Source: an uncultured Erysipelotrichaceae bacterium
GTDB taxonomy: Bacteria > Bacillota_I > Bacilli_A > Erysipelotrichales > Erysipelotrichaceae
Direction of reading: 5' to 3'
Length of the DNA stretch: 44,855 nt
NCBI GenBank assembly: GCA_900315065.1
Contig: OMXQ01000007.1
Coordinates: 1 to 44,855 of the forward strand
Below are positions 35,489 through 43,195 of this stretch, piece by piece (within the stretch, counting starts at the first letter, position 1; every line of letters starts with the position of its first letter). Made by a program: the position numbers and the translations under genes. The notes under the pieces were generated by a model. It was not told the DNA's origin, did no database searches, and was given only the letters and a program-made list of their open reading frames with translations.

Positions 35489-36613
35489 TCACACAAATTC
35501 TCCATACTCACAGCCGACATGACCTGTCTTCAGCACATCGATTTTTATTAATTTTCCGCCCTTCTTTTCATACAGATGAATGATGCCGGTACCATTGCCC
35601 CCGTTGAAAAGATGCCGATGCTTTCTGGTACCGTCCGGTGCTTCATAATTGACAAACAACATGTCTTCTTTCTTACAGATGATATCTGTTTCCATCACAT
35701 ATCTGTAATTCTCCTGCCGCACATGCCAGTAGACATAGTCACTGCCTTCTTTGAAAGAAAAGTCTGTATGAACGATCTGCCAGAATTTGGCAAAGTTGAA
35801 TTCCATCTGCCTGCCTTCATAGCGCATGACGCCAAGCAGCTTCCTGTCTAAAGGAAAGAAGAAAACTTTAGGCCTGCCGCCGCCGATATCAAAGACGCTG
35901 TCATTCAGACGGTTTCCTTTGTTTTCGGACACCAGGTCAGAAGAAGCCAGCCAGACCCATGGAGAAGTAAAATCACTGCCCCAGTTCTTGTCCGCATAGC
36001 CATAGCTGCCTGCTTTGGAAACAGTATAAGATTCCCCATTCAAAGTAACTGAACCCTCAAACAAGGTCTTCATGCCTTCCGCATGCCAATACATTTCAAA
36101 GGCATTGAGACTTCTGAATAACCTGCCTGCTCCATAGCCGACATTGAAGGTATTCTTCTTTTCAAGGGAAAGATCAAAGGACATCTGGCCATCATCACAC
36201 ATCCATTCCGGATGCTCTGCACTGTCTTTTACAACAACGCTGCCGCGCAGGTGCGTCTCACTGGCAAGACAGTCACCGGCTTTGATTTCATACGGCACGC
36301 CCTCATAAATGGTTACCTCATCCCAGCCGAAGAATCTGTGCAGCTGAACGTGTTCTTTTCCCCAGCAGCCGCACTTGACCATCAGGTAGGAAGGTTTTAT
36401 GCCCTTTTCCTTGTTTGCAGGCAGCTGGCCGAAGACAGGTTCTTTTCCGCCCAGAGCCGGATTGATCGTATAGAACTCAATGAAAAATTGTCTTTCTTCA
36501 CCAGTCCTGTCATTGATGCCGGTAAAACAATGCCACCACCAGTCATAGCCCTTCTTTGCCAAAGCTCCCTTCAGCATAAAAGCATCACGGGAAATATCAG
36601 ATTGATCAAACAT
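35489..36613 (-). CDS. Tocopherol-cyclase-like family protein
   Basis: The 374-aa protein resembles the Tocopherol_cycl/lipocalin-like beta-barrel family seen in anaerobic Bacillota: the diagnostic stretch SYGYADKNWGSDFTSPWVW lies at about residues 200-220, with repeated aromatic-rich strands throughout (YDWWWHCFTGIN, MYWHAEGMKTLFEG). Plants use this fold to cyclise tocopherol precursors; here there is no quinone pathway, so the role is unknown, perhaps binding a lipid or hydrophobic metabolite. No signal peptide is present. The start ATG at 36613 follows GAGGTGA; a GTG three codons earlier overlaps that site. It has its own extended -10 promoter. Confidence 0.75.
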   Translation of the reverse strand: MFDQSDISRDAFMLKGALAKKGYDWWWHCFTGINDRTGEERQFFIEFYTINPALGGKEPVFGQLPANKEKGIKPSYLMVKCGCWGKEHVQLHRFFGWDEVTIYEGVPYEIKAGDCLASETHLRGSVVVKDSAEHPEWMCDDGQMSFDLSLEKKNTFNVGYGAGRLFRSLNAFEMYWHAEGMKTLFEGSVTLNGESYTVSKAGSYGYADKNWGSDFTSPWVWLASSDLVSENKGNRLNDSVFDIGGGRPKVFFFPLDRKLLGVMRYEGRQMEFNFAKFWQIVHTDFSFKEGSDYVYWHVRQENYRYVMETDIICKKEDMLFVNYEAPDGTRKHRHLFNGGNGTGIIHLYEKKGGKLIKIDVLKTGHVGCEYGEFV

Positions 36614-36634
36614 AATCGTCACCTCATTTTCTGC

Positions 36635-36643
36635 ATTGTAACA
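36635..36643 (-). promoter_or_regulatory. Extended -10 promoter of the tocopherol-cyclase-like gene
   Basis: The minus strand reads TGTTACAAT, identical to the promoter core upstream of the ParB-like/rluB unit, 22 bases before the start codon. No good -35 is present. Confidence 0.55.
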
Positions 36644-36695
36644 TTTCCATGCTTTGCTCCACTACGACACATTTCAGCTGCTGTAAAAGAAGCAG

Positions 36696-36721
36696 AAAAA
36701 AGAAGACCATTTCTGATCTTC
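36696..36721 (-). terminator. MATE gene terminator
   Basis: GAAGATC (36715-36721 on the minus strand) and GGTCTTC (36702-36708) form a 7-bp stem followed by U6. It begins at the base next to the MATE stop codon. Confidence 0.85.
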
Positions 36722-38086
36722 TCACAACAACATCTTCAGATGTTTTCTTAACAACGGCACTTCAAACAGCAGCATGAAGATCCAGCCGACGAAATTTGCA
36801 ATTGCAAAAATATAGATATGGAGACTTTCCGTCAGGTGCAGACCATATACCAGCAAAGCGGCACAGGCAACTCTGGCCAGCATATTCATGAAGGTGGAAG
36901 CCAATGTTACCTTGAGATCCCCGATGCCCCGGAAGTAGCCCTGGACGCCGTTAGTCAATGAAGGCAGCAGATACAGGAAAGCCATAGCCTTCAGATACTT
37001 TGTTCCCAGATCCATGACATGCGCATAATTGGCATCTGCTCTGGATACAAACAGACCCATGAAGAAGCGGGCACAGATGAAGGAAACAATGCCGAGGATG
37101 CAGGCATAGGCAAGTTCAATCAGAATGCCTGTCCGGAAGCCTTCCTTCATTCTCTTCCTGATACCGGCGCCCTGGTTCTGGGCAACGAAGGTTGTCATAG
37201 CATGGCCGATATTCTGTTCAGGAGTATAAGCGAAGTCATCGATCTTATTGACGGCATTGAAGGCAGCAATAATAGAAATACCCAGAATTCCGCCCATTTC
37301 ATTGACGATAGCCTGAATCATGACCTTGCCGATCTGCAGGACTGCCTGCTGCATGGCACTGGTGAAGGAATAGGCAACGGTTGTTTTAAATAGTCCTTTA
37401 TCAAAGACAAACCATTTCTTTCCAAGATTGAGGACTGGTACTTTGTAATGAACATACACAGCACAGAACAAAGCCGATAACATTTCAGATAAGGCAGTTG
37501 CCAAAGCGCAGCCGAAGACACCCAAATGGAAGACGATGACTAACAGCAGGTCTCCGAAAATATTGAATGCGGCTGAAATACCAAGGAACAGCAGCGGGGT
37601 TTTGGAATCTCCCAGAGACCGCATCGTATTGGCATAGAAGTTATAGAGGAAGGTAAAGCAGATGGCACACATAATAATGCGAAGATAAGAAGTGCTCTCT
37701 GCCATGATTTCTTCCGGTACATTGATCAGATGCAGAATAGCAGGCACTAACGGAATCAGAATGATCGTCGCAGCCAGTGAGAATACAATACCGCCCAGGA
37801 AGGTCGTAGAAACCTGTCTTTGCAGCTTTTCTTCGTTCTTTTCTCCATACTGGTGGCTCATCAGAATGGAAGCTCCCATGCACATACCGGAAAGGAACAG
37901 AATTGCAATATTCATGATCGGGTTGCAGGTGCCGACGGCAGCCAATGCCGAAGAAGACACAAAGCGGCCGACAATCATGGAGTCAGCAGCGTTGTAAGTC
38001 AGCTGCAATAAGTTGCCTAATACCAGCGGAATCGTAAAGCCTATTAATAAGTGCGCGGTATTGCCCTGCGTCATGTCTTTTGTCAT
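36722..38086 (-). CDS. MATE-family multidrug/metabolite exporter
   Basis: The 454-aa membrane protein has the MATE layout of twelve hydrophobic segments in two halves, beginning LLIGFTIPLVLGNLLQLTYNAADSMIVGRFVSSSALAAVG, the classic N-terminal MATE signature. It likely exports cationic organic compounds using Na+ or H+. Its ribosome-binding site GGAG is followed by nine U and then AUG, so the SD-to-start distance is set by a homopolymer. The promoter upstream is overlapped by an 18-base palindrome. Cargo cannot be deduced. Confidence 0.93.
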   Translation of the reverse strand: MTKDMTQGNTAHLLIGFTIPLVLGNLLQLTYNAADSMIVGRFVSSSALAAVGTCNPIMNIAILFLSGMCMGASILMSHQYGEKNEEKLQRQVSTTFLGGIVFSLAATIILIPLVPAILHLINVPEEIMAESTSYLRIIMCAICFTFLYNFYANTMRSLGDSKTPLLFLGISAAFNIFGDLLLVIVFHLGVFGCALATALSEMLSALFCAVYVHYKVPVLNLGKKWFVFDKGLFKTTVAYSFTSAMQQAVLQIGKVMIQAIVNEMGGILGISIIAAFNAVNKIDDFAYTPEQNIGHAMTTFVAQNQGAGIRKRMKEGFRTGILIELAYACILGIVSFICARFFMGLFVSRADANYAHVMDLGTKYLKAMAFLYLLPSLTNGVQGYFRGIGDLKVTLASTFMNMLARVACAALLVYGLHLTESLHIYIFAIANFVGWIFMLLFEVPLLRKHLKMLL

Positions 38087-38099
38087 AAAAAAAAACTCC
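38087..38099 (-). promoter_or_regulatory. MATE ribosome-binding site with T9 spacer
   Basis: On the minus strand GGAG (complement of 38096-38099) is separated from the ATG only by nine T (38087-38095). Slippage of this tract would change SD spacing. Confidence 0.7.
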
Positions 38100-38123
38100 A
38101 GTTTCTGTAAATCGTACTGTTTA

Positions 38124-38151
38124 ATTCTATCACCGTTCCTTGTACAGTAAA
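38124..38151 (-). promoter_or_regulatory. Promoter of the MATE gene
   Basis: On the minus strand TTTACT (38146-38151) and TAGAAT (38124-38129) are spaced 16 bases apart. Confidence 0.65.
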
Positions 38152-38162
38152 GCGGTTTACTG
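38145..38162. promoter_or_regulatory. Palindromic operator over the MATE -35 box
   Basis: CAGTAAAGCGGTTTACTG is a perfect inverted repeat (7-base arms around GCGG) that includes the -35 hexamer, a layout typical of a repressor site. No regulator gene is adjacent except the TetR genes elsewhere in the window. Confidence 0.65.
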
Positions 38163-38179
38163 CAACAATGAATGAAACA

Positions 38180-38212
38180 AAAAAAAGTGAAGAAACTCAG
38201 GATTCCTTCACT
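38180..38212 (-). terminator. Terminator of the PfkB/PNPOx-like unit
   Basis: AGTGAAG (38206-38212, minus) pairs with CTTCACT (38186-38192), followed by a U-run of about eight. The upstream arm lies in the last codons of the PNPOx-like gene. Confidence 0.82.
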
Positions 38213-38676
38213 TCTTTGCCTGTCATATGATCAATGATAAGTTCCAGCATCTGGATTCTGGAACCTGCTCTCTGAATTTCATACTCGATTTCTTCTTCAC
38301 CAGGATAATACCTTCGGGCAAGTTCTCTGACCAGTTCAACTGTTTTTTCCGGATCATCGATAAACCGGATTCTTCCATAGATGATTACACTGCGGATATG
38401 AAGCGGCCATTCCCCTTCGATTTTGTATCCCTTGTCCATGACACAGAAAGAAACTTTGTTGTTCTGTTTCAGAAGATCAATCTTGTTTCCTTCTTTTGCA
38501 CCATGGAAATAAATTTTCCCGTTTTCAGGATTGTACCAGAAATCAACCGGCAGTGCATACGGATAGCCGTTTTCACCATTCACAGCAAGTACTCCTCTTG
38601 GTTCTTTTTCCAGAAGCCTGATGCAGTCGCTGTAGCTGATCTGCTGGTTGAATCTTCTCATACCGCGGAATTCCAT
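38197..38676 (-). CDS. PNPOx-like (split beta-barrel) flavin-binding protein
   Basis: The 159-aa protein belongs to the pyridoxamine 5'-phosphate oxidase-like superfamily, close to the NimA/nitroimidazole reductase-like group: FRGMRRFNQQISYSDCIRLLEKEPRGVLAVNG, then YPYALPVDFWYNPENGKIYFHGA and KVSFCVMDKG. These proteins bind FMN or heme; nitro-drug reduction or simple flavin storage are both possible. The ATG at 38676 follows GAGGGAA; an upstream GTG in frame overlaps that site. It starts 1 base after the PfkB gene ends, so the two are co-expressed. Confidence 0.85.
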   Translation of the reverse strand: MEFRGMRRFNQQISYSDCIRLLEKEPRGVLAVNGENGYPYALPVDFWYNPENGKIYFHGAKEGNKIDLLKQNNKVSFCVMDKGYKIEGEWPLHIRSVIIYGRIRFIDDPEKTVELVRELARRYYPGEEEIEYEIQRAGSRIQMLELIIDHMTGKEVKES

Positions 38677-38677
38677 C

Positions 38678-39640
38678 TTATTTTCCCTCACTTTCAGTCA
38701 GGCATTTCTGCAATTCTGCCGGCAGATCCAGATCAAATTCCTGCGGCTGGAAACGCGGACAGACATTTTCCGTAGTTGCAATAACGCTGGAAGCCAGACG
38801 CGTGCCGATTTCACATGCCTTGGCTAAGCTCTTGCCGTAAGTAAGGCCTAAGGTAACGCCGGCAAAGAAGGCGTCCCCCGCTCCGGTTGTATCTACGACT
38901 GCAGTATCCTGCGGCGGACATACTCCGCAGCCATCATCCATCTCAGCCCAGACAGCTCCCTTATCCCCCATGGTGACAACCATCTTCGGGTATTTAGCCT
39001 GCTTTACCTTTTCATTGATGCGCTTGGCAAGCTGCTCCGGGGTTGTATTCCGGTAATCTTCAGAGAAGAGAAGACCTGCTTCCTGATCGTTGCAGACAAC
39101 ACAGCCTGTATGCTTCATCAGGTCCCGTCTTTCCAAAGCAATGGACATATTGGAAACAACGGCATATACTTTCTTGCCATACTTGTCAGCCAGGGCAAAT
39201 ACCTGTTTGAGGATATCGGCATCCATATCGATTTCAACGACAACACTGTCTGCCCTGGAGATGATCTCATCCCCGTATTCTTCCAGAATTCTGGAAACTT
39301 CACTCAGATCAGGACGCTGGGAAATAGAACCGACGACATCCCCTTCATGATTGAACAAAGCCAGCCAGGTGCCCAGACCCGTATCTGTTCTGCGGATGTA
39401 TTTTGTATTGACCTTATGACGATTGAGTTTTTCTATGACATCTGTGGAAATACCGGAATGATCGACGACGGAAATAAAAGTCGGTCTCAATTCAACATTG
39501 GCAATGTCTTCGGCAACGTTTCTGCTCACGCCTCCATGAACCTGGGAAACACGGCCGGCATTTCTGCCTGCCGGTACATATTGTCCGAAAGGATATCCCT
39601 TGATATCTACAAAAACAGCTCCGATTACTACAATGCCCAT
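38678..39640 (-). CDS. PfkB-family carbohydrate/nucleoside kinase
   Basis: The 320-aa protein is a ribokinase-fold sugar kinase with the N-terminal GGVSRNVAEDIANVE (PfkB signature 1, 36-50) and the C-terminal DTTGAGDAFFAG (250-261, with catalytic base D256). The short RPDLSEVSRI lid region resembles pseudouridine kinase (PsuK) or adenosine kinase-like members, but without a pseudouridine glycosidase beside it the substrate is open. AAAGGAG lies 8 bases before the ATG. It is followed directly by the PNPOx-like gene; both end at one terminator. Confidence 0.9.
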   Translation of the reverse strand: MGIVVIGAVFVDIKGYPFGQYVPAGRNAGRVSQVHGGVSRNVAEDIANVELRPTFISVVDHSGISTDVIEKLNRHKVNTKYIRRTDTGLGTWLALFNHEGDVVGSISQRPDLSEVSRILEEYGDEIISRADSVVVEIDMDADILKQVFALADKYGKKVYAVVSNMSIALERRDLMKHTGCVVCNDQEAGLLFSEDYRNTTPEQLAKRINEKVKQAKYPKMVVTMGDKGAVWAEMDDGCGVCPPQDTAVVDTTGAGDAFFAGVTLGLTYGKSLAKACEIGTRLASSVIATTENVCPRFQPQEFDLDLPAELQKCLTESEGK

Positions 39641-39672
39641 AGCGGTATCTCCTTTTGTTTAATATGTCATCT

Positions 39673-39700
39673 ATTGTAACTTATTTGTAAAGAAATTGAA
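39673..39700 (-). promoter_or_regulatory. Promoter of the PfkB/PNPOx-like unit
   Basis: On the minus strand TTCAAT (39695-39700) and TACAAT (39673-39678) are spaced 16 bases apart. Confidence 0.65.
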
Positions 39701-39726
39701 GCTTTTATTCAGCCGCAAGCGGATTA

Positions 39727-40410
39727 TCAGATTGTTTTTCTGGCACGGGCTTGTACCAGCACCATCATCGGTCTGCATATCTCATCTTTCATGCCCGGCA
39801 TTGCAGGCATTTCCTCTGACGGCTGTACGTCTTCAACTGCCAGCAGTTCAAAATTGTTCTGCAATAGTCCGCTGAGAATCCGGGTGAGAGTGTGATGCTG
39901 CCTGGCTACCTGACAGTAAAGAGGCCTGCTCTCCTGGTCATAAATCCACTCCTGATGAATTCCTGCTGTAAAGACCGGATGTTCTATGTAGAAAAGAAAG
40001 ATGACCTCTTTCTTCAATGTCCGGTAAACTTTCCGATAAACTGCATCCAGATTTTCAATATAATGCAGGGCAAGATTGGAAATGATGCAATCCCATGTGT
40101 TTGCAGGATAAGCATATTCTTCAATGCCGCAGATCCTGTATTCAATTGTTTTACTGCCGTTGATTTCTCTGGCTTTTGCGATCATTTTCTGACTGAAATC
40201 CAGGCCAGGTACCTTATCCGCGCCATGATCTGCCCCATACCGGCAATGCCGCCCGTACCCGCAGCCAGGATCCAATATCTTCTTTCCTTTGACATCCGGA
40301 AACAAAGGTTCCAGCTGATGCCATTCGCCAGAGGCGGAAAGGCCGCCTTTACTGCGGAACATTTTTTCATATTCTTCAAAAAAACGGGCATCATCGAATT
40401 CACTTTTCAT
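39727..40410 (-). CDS. Class I SAM-dependent methyltransferase, probably degenerating
   Basis: The 227-aa protein still shows the class I methyltransferase frame: KKILDPGCGYGRHC (motif I, about 43-56), GLDFSQKMIAKARE, WDCIISNLALHYIENLD (motif II/III), YIEHPVFTAGIHQEW and GMKDEICRPMMVLV. Compared with the family as I know it (about 240-245 aa), motif I carries unusual Pro and Arg residues (DPGCGYGRHC rather than DLGCGYGWHC). A stretch of about 20 residues before HHTLTRIL is missing, and the Pro-Gly-Gly after the third helix is lost. The frame is intact. AAGGAG lies 7 bases before the ATG. No partner gene is evident. Confidence 0.75.
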   Translation of the reverse strand: MKSEFDDARFFEEYEKMFRSKGGLSASGEWHQLEPLFPDVKGKKILDPGCGYGRHCRYGADHGADKVPGLDFSQKMIAKAREINGSKTIEYRICGIEEYAYPANTWDCIISNLALHYIENLDAVYRKVYRTLKKEVIFLFYIEHPVFTAGIHQEWIYDQESRPLYCQVARQHHTLTRILSGLLQNNFELLAVEDVQPSEEMPAMPGMKDEICRPMMVLVQARARKTI

Positions 40411-40448
40411 GTTGCAGCTCCTTCCCGATTATCATCGCACCTGGAAAG

Positions 40449-40470
40449 AAAAAAGCCGGTTTCACCCGGC
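40449..40470 (-). terminator. Terminator of the downstream TetR gene
   Basis: On the minus strand GCCGG (40466-40470) pairs with CCGGC (40455-40459), followed by U6, 8 bases after the TetR stop. Confidence 0.85.
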
Positions 40471-40477
40471 CGTAAAC

Positions 40478-41020
40478 TTACTTTTCATACGATGCAGTCA
40501 GAATTCTGTGAATCAGTTCTGCATAATCATATTCATCAATATCATGGGAAGCAGATGTGATGGTTGTTTCGGCGATCAATCTCAGGAAAGATTCAGATTC
40601 ATGAATACCATACTTGCGGACAATGGACTTGAGACGCTTAGTCAGATCTTTGGCAAAATCATCGTAATGCTTATCAAGCAGATCTATTCTGACACTCTGA
40701 TGACGACGGAGAATGGAAATGCCGCCGTAGTTTTCGTAAAAGTTGTAAATTGCCTGATAAATATTCCGGAATGCTTCCTCAAGATCTTCAGTCTCAGGAT
40801 CTGCCTGATCCAGATCCTTCATGGCTTCTTCCCAATCGCTTGTAATAATTGCATTGACCAGTTCTTCCTTGGAATTGAAGTAATTGTAGGTTGTGCCTAC
40901 CGCAATTGCACAATCTTCTGCTACGCCTCGCAATGACAAGCCGGCATAGCCTTTTTCTTTCAACTGAACCTTGGCAGAAGTCAGGATTTTGTTGCGGATA
41001 TCAGATATAATCTTTGGCAT
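40478..41020 (-). CDS. TetR-family transcriptional regulator
   Basis: The 180-aa protein has the TetR helix-turn-helix at about 8-55 (ILTSAKVQLKEKGYAGLSLRGVAEDCAIAVGTTYNYFNSKEELV) and a helical C-terminal domain. The start MPKIISDIRNKIL at 41020 follows GGAGAG; the upstream extension of the frame is AT-rich non-coding DNA. A roughly 250-base AT-rich gap upstream holds repeated inverted sequences that may be its own operators. It could control the flanking methyltransferase or MATE gene; no target is proved. Confidence 0.9.
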   Translation of the reverse strand: MPKIISDIRNKILTSAKVQLKEKGYAGLSLRGVAEDCAIAVGTTYNYFNSKEELVNAIITSDWEEAMKDLDQADPETEDLEEAFRNIYQAIYNFYENYGGISILRRHQSVRIDLLDKHYDDFAKDLTKRLKSIVRKYGIHESESFLRLIAETTITSASHDIDEYDYAELIHRILTASYEK

Positions 41021-41228
41021 ATATTTCTTTCTCTCCCCCGATGAATTGAAATCTATTTTGGTTTTGTAATGTAAATATACTATCTTATGCTCAAATATGA
41101 AAGTGTATTTTTCCAACTTTTAAATGAAAATTTGCGTAATTTATTATGATATATATTTTATATAAAAATATTATGAGCATAGAATACACGGATTCATTTC
41201 AAATCATTTTTACAAATTTTTCAGCAAA

Positions 41229-41262
41229 TAAAAACTGCCGGATCAGAATCTGATCACGACAG
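41229..41262 (-). terminator. Terminator of the cls-HAD-RNA methyltransferase unit
   Basis: A 12-bp stem with one bulge (41235-41262; GATCAGA/TCTGATC core) is followed by U5 on the minus strand, 11 bases after the stop codon. Confidence 0.9.
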
Positions 41263-41272
41263 CTCATCAATT

Positions 41273-42541
41273 TCAGGAATTCTTATTGTTTTTTCTTCTG
41301 TTATCCGGTTTGTGAGACCCGTTTGTTCTGCTTTTGTCTTTGTGCGGCTGGAAGTCTTTGGCAGTACGATAGGGAGCACGGCCTTTCTTTCCTTCATGAA
41401 AGTTTCTTCTTTCCCTGCTCTTTTCAAGCACAACGATATTTTCAATATGCTTTGTAAAAGGAAACATGTCGACCGGAACAATGGCTTTGATCCGATAGCC
41501 GTGCAGGCAGGCAATATCATCTGCCTGGCTTTTCGGGTTGCAGGAAATATAGACAATTCTGCGGCTGCCAAGCCTGGACAAAGAAGACATGAAATGATAA
41601 CCCATGCCGGCGCGCGGGGGATCGAGAATGACGACATCCGGCGTATCCATGAGTCTTTCCAGGAATGTTCTTGCATTGTCACAATAGAAAACGGCATTAT
41701 CAATCCGGTTTTCCTTTGCGTTGAAAACGGCATCCCGGATGGAAGATTCATTGATTTCGACGCCGACTACTTCCTTTGCTTTCTTTGCCGCAAACAAGGA
41801 GATTGTACCGATGCCGCAGCAGGCATCAAGCACTGTATCCCTTCTGGTAAGGCCGGCAAGTTCAATTGCTTTGGCATAGAGCTTTTCCGTCTGTACAGGA
41901 TTTACCTGATAGAAAGAACGGGACCCGATCCTGAACTTCAGACCGCCGATTTCATCGGTGATAAAGCCGGAACCATAGATGACTCTTTCTCTTGGGCCGA
42001 GAATCATGGATGTATTTTCACTGTTCCAGTTGAGCACGATGGAATCTACCTGCGGGCAGTCCTTCAGAAGATCCTGAACCAGTTCGCGCGAAGAAGGCAA
42101 TTGCTTTGCCCCGATGACAATCACGACCAGAGCCTTTCCGGTAGAATGAGAAACTCTGATGTAGCAGTGTCTCAATACCCCTTTGCCAGTATCTTCATTG
42201 TAAGGTTCGATCTTCATCCTGCCGGCATTCTTCACTAAAGAGGCAACAATCTGATTAGCCGTATCATTCTGAATCAGACAATCCGGCACAAAAACAAGAT
42301 CATGGCTGTTTTCTTCATACATGCCGGCAATCAGGTTTTCATCCTTGTCATAACCGAAGGTCGCATAGACCTTGTTGCGATAGTGATATGGATCTTCCAT
42401 GCCGACAACCATGCCCACTTCTTCCTTTGGAAACAGGGACTGAATATATTTTCTTTTTTCAAACAGCTGTTCCTGATAGGCAACTCCCATATAGGTACAG
42501 CCGCCGCATGTCTTATATGCGTGGCAGATTTCTTTTTTCAT
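41273..42541 (-). CDS. rlmCD: 23S rRNA (uracil-5-)-methyltransferase, TrmA/RumA family
   Basis: The 422-aa enzyme makes m5U in 23S rRNA with SAM. It has the [4Fe-4S] cysteines C6, C12 and C15 in CHAYKTCGGC plus C88 in VPDCLIQ, the SAM-binding VLDACCGIGTISL, VVILDPPRAGMG, and the catalytic-Cys block YISCNPKSQADD. It lacks an N-terminal TRAM domain, starting directly at the cluster motif. A very basic tail (about 380-422) is an additional RNA-binding-like feature. The ATG overlaps the HAD stop in an ATGA. Which uridine it modifies (747, 1939 or both) cannot be read from sequence. Confidence 0.9.
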   Translation of the reverse strand: MKKEICHAYKTCGGCTYMGVAYQEQLFEKRKYIQSLFPKEEVGMVVGMEDPYHYRNKVYATFGYDKDENLIAGMYEENSHDLVFVPDCLIQNDTANQIVASLVKNAGRMKIEPYNEDTGKGVLRHCYIRVSHSTGKALVVIVIGAKQLPSSRELVQDLLKDCPQVDSIVLNWNSENTSMILGPRERVIYGSGFITDEIGGLKFRIGSRSFYQVNPVQTEKLYAKAIELAGLTRRDTVLDACCGIGTISLFAAKKAKEVVGVEINESSIRDAVFNAKENRIDNAVFYCDNARTFLERLMDTPDVVILDPPRAGMGYHFMSSLSRLGSRRIVYISCNPKSQADDIACLHGYRIKAIVPVDMFPFTKHIENIVVLEKSRERRNFHEGKKGRAPYRTAKDFQPHKDKSRTNGSHKPDNRRKNNKNS

Positions 42542-43170
42542 AATAACGTTATTTCCCGTAAAGAATGCACGACGTGTTGTGTGCGTTTCTTCAATACATC
42601 ATAGGCCTGGTGGCCGTTAGCAACCAGGAAGCAGTTGGTGATGCCGATTGCCTGAGCAGTGTCCAGATCATGTTCCGTATCACCCAGATACATGCAATCA
42701 TCCGGATTGACGCCGGAGCGGATCATCCAGTGCTTTGCCATATCTACTTTGGATCCGCCGAGTATATTGTCAATGCCGAGAATTTCCCGGAAGTACTGAT
42801 CAATGCCAAGCTGCCGGCATTGTGCGTTGAGCTTGTTATGCTCGCAAGCCGAAAGAATCACATTCTGATATCCCTTCTTCAATGACAATTGAATCAGTTC
42901 AGTAAAACCGTCAGCCAGCGTACATTCATCAAACATCTGATCATACAGAGCATTGTATTCCACTGAAATGTCTTCGTATGTCTCATTTTCAAAGGTATAG
43001 CCGACCTTTTTGTAGTAATCGATAATCGGGAAGCAGAAAAGCTCCCGGTATTCTTCCATGGTAATGGTTTTGTTCATATGACGGCGGGCCATCATCATAT
43101 TTTCAAGTTTTACGGACATTCCGACATCATTGAGAATGGTTCCGTTATAATCCCAGATCAAAGTTTTCAT
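42538..43170 (-). CDS. HAD-superfamily phosphatase
   Basis: The 210-aa protein has HAD motif I as WDYNGTILND (nucleophile D7), the S/T of motif II in ILSACEHN, a conserved Lys in GGSKVDMAKHW, and motif IV in CMYLGDTEHDLDTAQ. A four-helix cap follows motif I, as in the phosphoglycolate phosphatase-like group. The second Asp of motif I is Asn (DYNGT); the DWNGT variant is known in related proteins, so this is not a defect. The start ATG at 43170 has no ribosome-binding site but lies 10 bases after a TATAAT, suggesting a leaderless or near-leaderless message. It overlaps the downstream methyltransferase by 4 bases. Confidence 0.88.
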   Translation of the reverse strand: MKTLIWDYNGTILNDVGMSVKLENMMMARRHMNKTITMEEYRELFCFPIIDYYKKVGYTFENETYEDISVEYNALYDQMFDECTLADGFTELIQLSLKKGYQNVILSACEHNKLNAQCRQLGIDQYFREILGIDNILGGSKVDMAKHWMIRSGVNPDDCMYLGDTEHDLDTAQAIGITNCFLVANGHQAYDVLKKRTQHVVHSLREITLL

Positions 43171-43195
43171 AACGCTGGTATTATAGCAGACTTCT

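Noticed and set aside
41312-42238. Long open plus-strand frame (about 308 codons) opposite the rRNA methyltransferase
   Set aside because: It is a mirror of a strongly conserved gene, has no ribosome-binding site and its product shows no domain pattern. The same holds for open frames opposite valS (1559-2224, 2723-3493).
43140-43170. DYNGT instead of DxDGT in the HAD protein as a loss of function
   Set aside because: The DWNGT/DYNGT form is familiar in related HAD phosphatases, so it does not indicate inactivation.
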